DNA of 64,000 nucleotides, taken from assembly GCA_049340005.1 (NCBI GenBank), contig JBMPIY010000002.1; one strand, written 5' to 3'. The position numbers and the translations under genes were made by a program. Below the pieces are notes generated by a model, which did no database searches, was not told where the DNA came from, and saw nothing but the letters and a program-made list of their open reading frames with translations. Below, in pieces: positions 57,234 to 64,000 of this stretch; positions within the stretch are counted from its first letter, which is position 1; each line of letters opens with the position of its first letter. The stretch is from CAXBDP01 sp963974465 (GTDB lineage: Bacteria; Bacteroidota; Bacteroidia; Cytophagales; Cyclobacteriaceae).

Positions 57234-58024
57234 AAATCACTATCTAATTCTATATTCATATCTACTTTCCAGGGATTATTCGCCTTGCCTGGTTTTTCTT
57301 CTTTTTGGGGGCTTAACAATACCGGGAAAAACTTCTTGTCACGAAAATAATCTTGCAATGGATCCAAAAGGGTTTGATCTATTTGTAGTTTTTGAAAGAG
57401 AAAGGCTAATCTTTGGATGGAGCTTATATGCGGGTACCATTGAAGCAAATCGTTTATATCCTCGGGAGTTATAGATTCAGCTAACTCCTCCAAAATTGCG
57501 AGGATCCTATTCACACCACCCATTTTAGATTGATAGTGGATCAAATCAATGGCTGTTAAAGCCGGAGATGAAATGCTATACAAACCAGCATCTGACTTTC
57601 TTTTTAGAATATTCTTTTGTGGCCAATTACTCGTGGCTGAAATATTCAGATAGTTATTCCCCTTTTTTATATCTCTTATGTTCGGTATTTTTGTCATAAG
57701 ATAACTTTGCTGAACCTGTTGGTGACTTGCCCCATGAAAAGCCGCTGCTGAAAAAAATGCGATGTAGTAGGGTTTTCCTATATAACTAAAGAGTCTCTCT
57801 GCATAAAGTTCTAACGGAAGTCTTCCATACTGCTTGTAACGTGGAGGTAGAATTAAATAAAATCCTTGACGGAGCGTAATAATCTCTTTCTTTCTGGAAA
57901 GTCGCACGATCTCATGCCGTAAAGCCACATCTGTTTTAGGGACTTCACTTTTTAATTCATCCCAGGAAAATGCGTATTGTTCATACGACAAACATTTACC
58001 CACAAAATCAGCAACGCTCTGCAT
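57230..58024 (-). CDS. AbiEi-like antitoxin / transcriptional repressor
   Basis: 264 residues. An N-terminal winged helix (residues about 15-60, RHEIVRLSRKKEIITLRQGFYL) is followed by the AbiEi C-terminal domain with YYIAFFSAAAFHGASHQ and SSPALTAIDLIHY. In known pairs AbiEi neutralises AbiEii and represses its own promoter by binding upstream repeats. As first gene of the seven-gene operon it could control the whole set, which is inference. Confidence 0.88.
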   Translation of the reverse strand: MQSVADFVGKCLSYEQYAFSWDELKSEVPKTDVALRHEIVRLSRKKEIITLRQGFYLILPPRYKQYGRLPLELYAERLFSYIGKPYYIAFFSAAAFHGASHQQVQQSYLMTKIPNIRDIKKGNNYLNISATSNWPQKNILKRKSDAGLYSISSPALTAIDLIHYQSKMGGVNRILAILEELAESITPEDINDLLQWYPHISSIQRLAFLFQKLQIDQTLLDPLQDYFRDKKFFPVLLSPQKEEKPGKANNPWKVDMNIELDSDL

Positions 58025-58042
58025 TTTTTAGTATTTTTATGC

Positions 58043-58050
58043 GAAAGATA
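58043..58050 (-). promoter_or_regulatory. weak candidate promoter of the defence operon
   Basis: On the minus strand TATCTTTC, one mismatch from TAnnTTTG, lies about 20 bases upstream of the AbiEi-like ATG. No TTG is seen at the expected distance. Confidence 0.25.
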
Positions 58051-58141
58051 GTAAAAAGTGGCGATAGATGCATGCGCATACTAAGAAATAAGGAGCTCTA
58101 GAATATTAGCTTTATGCCCTCGAATACTTCATCGTACTTTT

Positions 58142-58351
58142 CTATTCCTGGGTCATACCAATTGATCTTTTGACGGGCCCCATTCGAGCCGAGATTGCAA
58201 CTCTTGGATAAGGATGAATTCCGTGGTAATGGCAATAATTGGTTAACCTGTCTTCCTGACTAAGCTGGGAAAAGCCGTGAATGGCTTGTTCATTGGTGCT
58301 CACCCTTATATAGAGATCCGCAGTAGGCCATATTTCTCTGGTTAACCTCAT
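58142..58351 (-). pseudogene. serine recombinase, N-terminal remnant
   Basis: The stretch ADLYIRVSTNEQAIHGFS followed by QEDRLTNYCHYHGI is the start of the catalytic domain of large serine recombinases, with the nucleophilic Ser in RVSTNEQ. After about 50 residues the sequence turns unrelated and stops. Full-length family members have more than 450 residues. It marks the outer border of the Wadjet island. Confidence 0.75.
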
Positions 58352-58588
58352 AAAGAATACTGAATAGTTCTGTCGGTTGGTGATTCTAAAGATTGGATAA
58401 TCTCGTCAAATCTTCCTCAAAATGGTTCGAAAAAAGTTCAATTGGGCCCACAAACACATTCAAGGGTTTACGATTCAAATTCGTAGACCCTTTTCTATTG
58501 CTAATCAAATTATTTCACCTCTACTTCCTCCCACCCCAATTAGTAATTGTCCCATCACACAAAACAATGCTCTTTCCAAAAACCCTTA

Positions 58589-58596
58589 TATCTTTG
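58589..58596 (+). promoter_or_regulatory. candidate -7 element of the hydroxyproline operon
   Basis: TATCTTTG matches TAnnTTTG, 12 bases before the ATG at 58609. No TTG at the ideal -33 distance, so the assignment is tentative. Confidence 0.4.
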
Positions 58597-58608
58597 AAAT
58601 AAAAAATC

Positions 58609-59511
58609 ATGATCAATTGGAACGGTGTATTTCCTGCTATCACGACCAAATTCACAGCTGATGGCAGTTTAGATTTAGACTTATTTCTGCACAATATCGA
58701 TGCGCAATTGGCTGCAGGAGTGCATGGGCTTATTCTCGGTGGCACACTAGGAGAATCTGCCACCCTTACAGAAGACGAAAAAATCACTATTACAAAGGCT
58801 TGCTTAAACCATGTAAATGGCAAAGTCCCAGTCATTCTAAATATAGCCGAGGCAAGTACCTCTATCGCTTGTGATTGGGCTCGCAAAGCTGAAGAGCTAG
58901 GCGTGCAAGGCCTAATGCTCCTCCCTCCTATGCGCTACAATGCCGATCATCGTGAGGTGGTAGCCTTTTTCAAGGCAATTGCAAATAGCACTTCCTTGCC
59001 GATAATGATTTACAACAATCCTGTTGACTATAAAATTGAGGTTACACTGGAAATGTTTGATGAGCTAATAGAGCTTGAGAATATCCAAGCTGTAAAAGAA
59101 TCCACCCGCGATATTTCCAATGTCACACGCATGATTAATCGATACGGAGATAGAATTAAAATCCTCTGTGGAGTGGATACTTTAGCAATGGAATGCCTGC
59201 TAATGGGCGCACATGGCTGGGTAGCAGGTCTGGTTTGCGCATTTCCTAGAGAAACAGTGGTAATATATGAGCTAATAAAGCAAGGAAGAATTGCTGAGGC
59301 TCTTGAAGTCTATAGATGGTTCTTACCTTTATTGGAATTAGACATCCATCCAAAATTGGTGCAGTACATCAAACTAGCTGAAGAAGCAGTAGGAATCGGA
59401 AGCGAACACGTGCGTGCGCCAAGATTAGCACTGATCGGAAAAGAGCGGGAGGATGTATTAGCCGTAATTGCAAATGGACTGAAAAACAGACCCATTTTGC
59501 CAAAAATCTAA
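58609..59511 (+). CDS. DapA-family deaminase/aldolase, probable 1-pyrroline-4-hydroxy-2-carboxylate deaminase
   Basis: A 300-residue TIM barrel of the DHDPS/NAL family. The Schiff-base Lys-163 is in AVKESTRD, Tyr-135 in IYNNPVDY, and GGTLGESATL at about 44-53 is the phosphate or carboxylate loop. DapA itself is less likely, because the three genes that follow complete the trans-4-hydroxy-L-proline pathway. There this family deaminates and dehydrates the pyrroline intermediate to 2-oxoglutarate semialdehyde. First gene of the operon, 4 bases before the dehydrogenase. Confidence 0.82.
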   Translation: MINWNGVFPAITTKFTADGSLDLDLFLHNIDAQLAAGVHGLILGGTLGESATLTEDEKITITKACLNHVNGKVPVILNIAEASTSIACDWARKAEELGVQGLMLLPPMRYNADHREVVAFFKAIANSTSLPIMIYNNPVDYKIEVTLEMFDELIELENIQAVKESTRDISNVTRMINRYGDRIKILCGVDTLAMECLLMGAHGWVAGLVCAFPRETVVIYELIKQGRIAEALEVYRWFLPLLELDIHPKLVQYIKLAEEAVGIGSEHVRAPRLALIGKEREDVLAVIANGLKNRPILPKI

Positions 59512-59515
59512 GTGT

Positions 59516-60976
59516 ATGAATGATATTATTGATAAAGCTTTACAAAACTCCAGCCAAGCATTTGAATCTTACAAAATGCTTTCTGGACATAAGAGAGCTG
59601 CATTTTTGGAAAGTATAGCAGATGAAATTGAAGCAATTGGCGATCCACTACTGGAAGTCGCTTCTGCTGAAAGTAATCTGCCACTAGCTCGATTCAAAGG
59701 CGAGCGAGGTCGCACTTGCGGACAGTTGCGGATGTTTGCCAAGCTATTGCGTGAAGGCAGCTGGTGCGAAGCTACTATAGACAAAGCCTTGCCTGATAGA
59801 ACTCCAATGCCGAGAGTAGATTTACGCCGTATGCTAATCCCAATTGGGCCTGTAGCTGTATTTGGAGCAAGTAATTTCCCATTAGCATTTTCAACAGCTG
59901 GTGGCGATACCGCTTCTGCACTCGCTGCTGGCTGTCCAGTGGTTTATAAGGAGCATCCTGCCCATCCAAACACTTCAAAAATGGTGGCTGAGGCGATTGA
60001 AAGAGCCATCCAAAAGCATAATTTATCTCTAGGTGTTTTCCAGCATATTTCTGGTGGAATTGAAATTGGTAAAGAGTTGGTGATGCACCCTGACTTAAAA
60101 GCTGTAGCATTTACTGGCTCTTATGCAGGAGGTAAAAGCATTTTCGATGCCGCATCCTCCCGCCCTATTCCAATTCCTGTTTTTGCAGAAATGGGCAGTA
60201 TTAATCCGGTATTTATTTTTCCTAAAAAAATTGAGCAAGAGCAGGAAGAGTTGGCTCAGCAAATTGCTTCATCTGTGAGCTTGGGAGTTGGTCAATTTTG
60301 TACTAATCCCGGGCTTATTCTTATTCCTGAAATCAGCGCAAATGAGTTTATCCTTTCCATCAAATCTGAATTTGAAAAACTAGCGCCGGCGCAAATGCTA
60401 CATCAAGGGATTGCAGATAATTATCGCAAAAAATTGGATGCTCAGATGGCACAAAAAGGTGTCTCTCTGATATACCTTACCCAAAATGGAAATTCCCTAT
60501 CCGCAGCACCTGCAATTGCCAAAGTAGATGCAGAAACCTGGCTTAAAAATCCGCAATTGCATGAAGAAGTTTTTGGACCATCTACATTGGCTGTAATCTA
60601 TAAAAGTGAAGCTCAACTCACTGAAATTGCCGGCAAATTGCAAGGCCAGCTTACATGCAGTATTTGGGCCACAGATGATGAGTTGATGGCAAATGCACAA
60701 TTGGCCAATATCTTAAGAGAAAAATGCGGGAGGTTACTTTTTGCTGGCGCTCCCACAGGCGTGGAAGTGGGATTTGCCATGACACATGGCGGGCCTTTTC
60801 CATCAACTACAGATAGCCGAAGTACCTCTGTGGGCACTTATGCAATTAAGCGATTCGCTAGACCAGTAACTTGGCAATCTTGTCCACAAGAATTGTTACC
60901 AGAGGAATTGAAAGACAATAATACCTTGAAAATCTGGCGAACCATTGAGGGCGAATTAAGCAAGGAGGATATTTGA
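59516..60976 (+). CDS. aldehyde dehydrogenase, probable 2-oxoglutarate semialdehyde dehydrogenase
   Basis: 486 residues of the ALDH superfamily. The catalytic Cys-262 is in GVGQFCTNPG, Glu-225 in FAEMGSINP, and the cofactor region includes GASNFPLAFSTAGGD. The AEMGSxNP and GQFCTxPG forms are typical of the KGSADH subgroup. The expected reaction oxidises 2-oxoglutarate semialdehyde to 2-oxoglutarate with NAD(P)+, the last step of hydroxyproline catabolism. Three bases separate it from the epimerase gene. Confidence 0.87.
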   Translation: MNDIIDKALQNSSQAFESYKMLSGHKRAAFLESIADEIEAIGDPLLEVASAESNLPLARFKGERGRTCGQLRMFAKLLREGSWCEATIDKALPDRTPMPRVDLRRMLIPIGPVAVFGASNFPLAFSTAGGDTASALAAGCPVVYKEHPAHPNTSKMVAEAIERAIQKHNLSLGVFQHISGGIEIGKELVMHPDLKAVAFTGSYAGGKSIFDAASSRPIPIPVFAEMGSINPVFIFPKKIEQEQEELAQQIASSVSLGVGQFCTNPGLILIPEISANEFILSIKSEFEKLAPAQMLHQGIADNYRKKLDAQMAQKGVSLIYLTQNGNSLSAAPAIAKVDAETWLKNPQLHEEVFGPSTLAVIYKSEAQLTEIAGKLQGQLTCSIWATDDELMANAQLANILREKCGRLLFAGAPTGVEVGFAMTHGGPFPSTTDSRSTSVGTYAIKRFARPVTWQSCPQELLPEELKDNNTLKIWRTIEGELSKEDI

Positions 60977-60979
60977 TTT

Positions 60980-61981
60980 ATGGCCAGAAAATCCTTTTTC
61001 TGTATTGATGCGCATACTTGTGGCAATCCTGTGCGGTTAGTTGCAGGTGGAGGGCCCATTCTTACAGGTAATTCCATGAGCGAAAAGAGACTTCACTTCC
61101 TCCGCGAATTCGATTGGATTCGTAAAGGATTGATGTTCGAACCGCGTGGACATGATATGATGTCGGGTAGTATTCTCTATCCGCCAAGCAATCCAGAAAA
61201 CGACATGGCTGTGTTGTTTATCGAAACAAGTGGTTGCCTTCCTATGTGCGGACATGGCACCATCGGAACAGTCACCATCGCTATTGAGGAAGGATTAATT
61301 GTGCCTAAAATTCCAAGCAGATTAAGACTTGAAACTCCAGCCGGCTTGGTGACTATTGAATACAAGCAAACAGCTAATAAGGTAGAATCAGTGAAATTGA
61401 CGAATGTTCCATCATACTTAGCTGCTGAAAACTTACAAGTTGAATGTCCGGATTTAGGCCTTCTTACATTTGATGTGGCTTATGGTGGAAACTTCTATGC
61501 GATCATCGATGCGCAGGAGAATTTTGCTGGCCTAGAAAATTACTCAGCTGATAAACTTATTTCTTGGAGTCGTGAGATACGGTCGAGGACAAATGCCGAC
61601 CATAAATTTGTTCATCCAATGGACCCTTCCATTTCTGGCCTATCCCATATCTTATGGACAGGCAAAGTAATTGATCCAAATTCAACCGCTCGAAATGCCG
61701 TATTCTATGGCGATAAAGCAATAGATCGTTCACCTTGTGGCACAGGCACTTCCGCCCGAATGGCACAATGGCATGCAAAGGGCTTATTGAAAAAGGGCGA
61801 CAAATTCATCCACGAAAGCATTATCGGTTCTGTATTTATTGGCCGAATTGAAGAAGAAACCACCCTTGCAGACAAAAAAGCAATTGTTCCAAGTATAGAA
61901 GGTTGGGCAAGAGTAACGGGTTATAATACAATATTTTTGGATGATGCAGATCCATACAAAGAAGGCTTTCAGGTAATATGA
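60980..61981 (+). CDS. 4-hydroxyproline 2-epimerase (proline racemase family)
   Basis: 333 residues. Both catalytic Cys are present: Cys-90 in LPMCGHGTIG and Cys-253 in RSPCGTGTSA. The pair argues for an epimerase or racemase and against trans-3-hydroxyproline dehydratase, which lacks the first Cys. It interconverts trans-4-hydroxy-L-proline and cis-4-hydroxy-D-proline. The next gene begins one base after its stop, so product transfer to the dehydrogenase is likely. Confidence 0.9.
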   Translation: MARKSFFCIDAHTCGNPVRLVAGGGPILTGNSMSEKRLHFLREFDWIRKGLMFEPRGHDMMSGSILYPPSNPENDMAVLFIETSGCLPMCGHGTIGTVTIAIEEGLIVPKIPSRLRLETPAGLVTIEYKQTANKVESVKLTNVPSYLAAENLQVECPDLGLLTFDVAYGGNFYAIIDAQENFAGLENYSADKLISWSREIRSRTNADHKFVHPMDPSISGLSHILWTGKVIDPNSTARNAVFYGDKAIDRSPCGTGTSARMAQWHAKGLLKKGDKFIHESIIGSVFIGRIEEETTLADKKAIVPSIEGWARVTGYNTIFLDDADPYKEGFQVI

Positions 61982-61982
61982 T

Positions 61983-63236
61983 ATGGCAAAAACGGTAATA
62001 GTTGGTGGTGGGATTATTGGCTTATTTACGGCCTATTATCTGATGCGGGAGGGTAAGGAAGTTTGTATAATCGACAAAAGTGACCTAAAAAGCACTTGCT
62101 CTACAGGCAATGCAGGAATGATTGTACCAAGCCATATTATTCCGCTAGCATCGCCCGGTGCAGTTGGCAAGGGCATCAAATGGCTTTTCTCTCGCAAAAG
62201 TCCTTTTTACATTCATCCCAAGCTGGACAAAAAGCTGTTGAATTGGTGTTTACTATTCTTCCGCTCATCTAATGTAGGCCATGTAGAGCGCAGCATTCCC
62301 TATCTCAAAACATTGAGTATTTTGAGCAAGGCGCTATATCTCGATTTCGATGCCGAGCATAAAGACTCCAATATAGGATTGCAGCAAAAAGGACTTTTGA
62401 TGCTCTACCTTGGTCATAGAGCGGGTATTGAAGAAATAGAAGCTGCACATTTGGCACAGCATCATGGCTTGGAAGCTGAAATCTTGGACAGTTCTGAATT
62501 AGTAAGTTTGGAACCAAATGTGAAAACCGCTGCGATGGGCGGTGTTTATTATCCAGGAGATGCTCATTTGAAACCCGCAGTTTTGCAGCAATTCTTGCTT
62601 CAGTATTTAAAGGAAAATGGAGCAGAAGTTCTCACTAAAACTACCGTCACTGATTTCCAGATCGAAAATGGTAAAATCGCAAAAGTGATCACCGATAAAG
62701 GTGAGATAATCCCAAATGAGCTCATTATTTGCGGTGGAGCCTGGTCAGGATTGATTGCTGAGAAATTGAAATTGAAGCTCTCAATGATGGGAGGCAAAGG
62801 CTATACATTTTGGCAGGATAATCAGCCCGAATTGAAGCAAGCCACTATCTTGACTGAAGCTAGAGTTTCTGTAAGTCCCTATGGCGAAAAAGTGCGTTTT
62901 GGTGGCACAATGGAAATCACCGGAACAGATGAAAGTGTAAATCTCCGTAGAGTACAGGGCATTTTTGAATCCATCAATCGATATTATCCAAGCTTCGAAA
63001 GTAAGGCTTCAGAGGTAAAGGATATTTGGAGTGGCTTGCGTCCTTGCTCACCAGATGGCTTGCCTTATATAGGCCAAAGCTCGAAATATGAGAATCTATT
63101 TTTCGGCACTGGGCATAGCATGATGGGCATTAGTTTAGCGCCGGCTACAGGTAAAATATTGTCTGAATTAATTATCAAAAAACTAGCACCAATTCCATTG
63201 GAAGGGTTCTCGCCTGAGAGGTTTTCAAGGAGATAG
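61983..63236 (+). CDS. FAD-dependent D-amino acid dehydrogenase, probable cis-4-hydroxy-D-proline dehydrogenase
   Basis: 417 residues of the DadA/DAO family. The FAD-binding VIVGGGIIGLFTAYYL is at the N-terminus, STGNAGMIVPSHI follows, and the C-terminal WSGLRPCSPDGLPYIG and GTGHSMMGISLAPATG bind FAD and substrate. In this operon it would oxidise cis-4-hydroxy-D-proline to the pyrroline used by the DapA-family enzyme. Electrons probably go to the respiratory chain. Confidence 0.87.
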   Translation: MAKTVIVGGGIIGLFTAYYLMREGKEVCIIDKSDLKSTCSTGNAGMIVPSHIIPLASPGAVGKGIKWLFSRKSPFYIHPKLDKKLLNWCLLFFRSSNVGHVERSIPYLKTLSILSKALYLDFDAEHKDSNIGLQQKGLLMLYLGHRAGIEEIEAAHLAQHHGLEAEILDSSELVSLEPNVKTAAMGGVYYPGDAHLKPAVLQQFLLQYLKENGAEVLTKTTVTDFQIENGKIAKVITDKGEIIPNELIICGGAWSGLIAEKLKLKLSMMGGKGYTFWQDNQPELKQATILTEARVSVSPYGEKVRFGGTMEITGTDESVNLRRVQGIFESINRYYPSFESKASEVKDIWSGLRPCSPDGLPYIGQSSKYENLFFGTGHSMMGISLAPATGKILSELIIKKLAPIPLEGFSPERFSRR

Positions 63237-63926
63237 GAAGGAATTGAAATTCAATGGGTTATTGAAATTAACAAGCAACTTCTTTTATTAAAATAATTAC
63301 ATTAATTAATATCATAATTCATAACTAAACCCACCTTTACGTTCTTTTGCCTTGATGCCAAAGAACCAAAAAATAAAGGCTGAGGATCTTTTCCCTAAAA
63401 TATGTTCCATAAATAGGCGACCCAAAGAAACTCGCTGCGCTCAAACAGTCTTTGGCTCTAGAAAGCCTATTTATTACACATATTTCTTAACGGGAAAATC
63501 TCCTAGGCCGAAGGAAGAAATGAAAAAACATTGAAGAATGGCTGTTCGCGGGTGGGAGGACAAAAAGGCGAGCCGGCGCAGGCCTTGTGCGTGGAAGCTT
63601 CTTTTTGTCTAGACTTTTTTGCTTACTTTTTGTGGCAATGACAAAAAGTAAGAAGAAAACTTCCAAAAAATATTGAATTTCAATTACTTAAAGTAATTTT
63701 TAAAAACAACTCTTTGTATTACAAAGATTGCAATAAGTAATAGCATAACAATTAGCTAAACTCTTCTTCCACCTTCTCTTTCCTTAATAAAAAAAGCAAA
63801 AAGTCCCACTTAAAGGATAGAAAGGCTTAATTCAGACAAAAAAGCGACCGGCTTACCGACAATAAGTCAGAGTTTAGCTCTAATAATGAAACCCAAAGCT
63901 TCTTATGTTTATGGAAATACCCAACC
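63237..63926. other. gene-free stretch with hairpins
   Basis: No convincing gene. At about 63340-63365 GTTCTTTTG and CAAAGAAC form a hairpin within sequence of a type often seen between Bacteroidota genes. At 63624-63654 CTTACTTTTTGT and ACAAAAAGTAAG pair around GGCAATG. A short open frame at 63352 lies inside this material and is not supported as a gene. Confidence 0.6.
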
Positions 63927-64000
63927 CTAATTTTGATGCACAACCTCACCACCAACCATTGTCATAGCTACTTTTCCTTTAAGCCATTGCTCTGGTTCGG
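63927..64000 (-). CDS. amidohydrolase, C-terminal end (partial)
   Basis: The minus-strand frame from the window edge reads EPEQWLKGKVAMTMVGGEVV and stops at 63927. A MTMVGGEVVH ending is characteristic of amidohydrolases such as the YtcJ-like and dihydroorotase-like groups. The rest lies outside the window. Confidence 0.65.
   Translation of the reverse strand, partial: EPEQWLKGKVAMTMVGGEVVHQN

Larger units (their letters stand above)
20579..62052. repeat. dispersed octamer GCGGGAGG, at least 24 copies
   Basis: Plus-strand copies start at 26053, 31620, 37940, 38750, 39572, 43041, 45319, 59445, 60726 and 62045. Copies on the minus strand (CCTCCCGC) start at 20579, 20807, 21115, 22294, 22833, 25054, 25451, 28500, 30122, 36321, 38075, 40751, 42500 and 60156. 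Most are inside genes, in different reading frames. The base after the octamer is usually A, often as GCGGGAGGAT. None was found in 1-20000 or in 45750-58400. It may be a Chi-like or other genome-signature motif. Confidence 0.7.

Noticed and set aside
45623..58446. Possible att site: TGGGCCCAC from the tRNA 3' end recurs near 58446
   Set aside because: Only 9 bases match and GGGCCC is a palindrome, so the match is not convincing as a direct repeat of the tRNA end.
58609..59511. True dapA (lysine biosynthesis)
   Set aside because: The operon partners are all hydroxyproline catabolic enzymes, which fits the deaminase paralogue better.
60980..61981. trans-3-hydroxyproline dehydratase
   Set aside because: Both catalytic Cys are present, whereas the dehydratase lacks the first.
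63352..63534. Short plus-strand gene of 60 residues
   Set aside because: It lies in hairpin-rich repeat-like intergenic sequence and has no recognisable domain.

Overview
The window looks like a chromosomal segment of a Bacteroidota bacterium, most likely Cytophagales. Base composition is AT-rich. There is a type IX secretion (T9SS) C-terminal sorting domain, a YpdA-type bacillithiol reductase, several candidate promoters of the Bacteroidota TAnnTTTG type, and secreted YD-repeat proteins of the DUF6443 kind. The species cannot be named from sequence alone.

Region 1 (1-20.0 kb, all minus strand apart from one fragment) is a polymorphic-toxin locus. Two secreted RHS/YD-repeat proteins (16347-19943 and 11559-15647) are followed by an array of displaced RHS 3' cassettes. 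Each cassette repeats part or all of the same nearly identical RHS core, then carries a different C-terminal toxin tip and a small gene that is probably its immunity gene. The tips include a zincin-like peptidase, an L,D-transpeptidase/Tlde1-like domain, a probable cell-wall hydrolase, two related unknown domains sharing GxGPxxREF, and a core-less orphan tip. None of the displaced cores has an ATG start or signal peptide, and two are frameshifted, so they look like a silent reservoir for recombining new tips onto the full-length gene.

Region 2 (20.0-22.6 kb) has no gene. It holds a triplicated ~230 bp repeat, short palindromes with compensatory changes, and a 55 bp hairpin insertion resembling the joined ends of an IS3-family element.

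Region 3 (22.6-45.6 kb) is core chromosome: a tricorn-like S41 peptidase, YpdA, an outer-membrane barrel protein, a flavin reductase with fumarylacetoacetase (tyrosine degradation), valyl-tRNA synthetase, two clusters of a ~190 bp tandem repeat, DUF1697, an SDR, a YtcJ-like amidohydrolase lipoprotein, an operon of a tandem double D-Ala-D-Ala ligase with a PASTA protein and a T9SS cargo protein, then a rhodanese, an M50 membrane protease, a HAD hydrolase and a tRNA with CAU anticodon.

Region 4 (45.7-58.4 kb) is a defence island between the tRNA and a broken serine recombinase. Seven tightly packed minus-strand genes encode an AbiEi-like/AbiEii-like toxin-antitoxin pair, a 1354-residue protein I do not recognise, and the four proteins of a type I Wadjet system (JetA, JetB, JetC, JetD). 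Overlaps and gaps of a few bases suggest one co-translated operon, that is, an expanded Wadjet system. This is the best candidate for an undescribed system here.

Region 5 (58.6-64 kb) is a four-gene operon for trans-4-hydroxy-L-proline degradation (DapA-family deaminase, semialdehyde dehydrogenase, epimerase, FAD dehydrogenase), then a gene-poor stretch and the 3' end of another amidohydrolase.

An octamer GCGGGAGG, often followed by AT, occurs at least 24 times on the two strands of the core regions. I found none in the RHS array or the Wadjet island.
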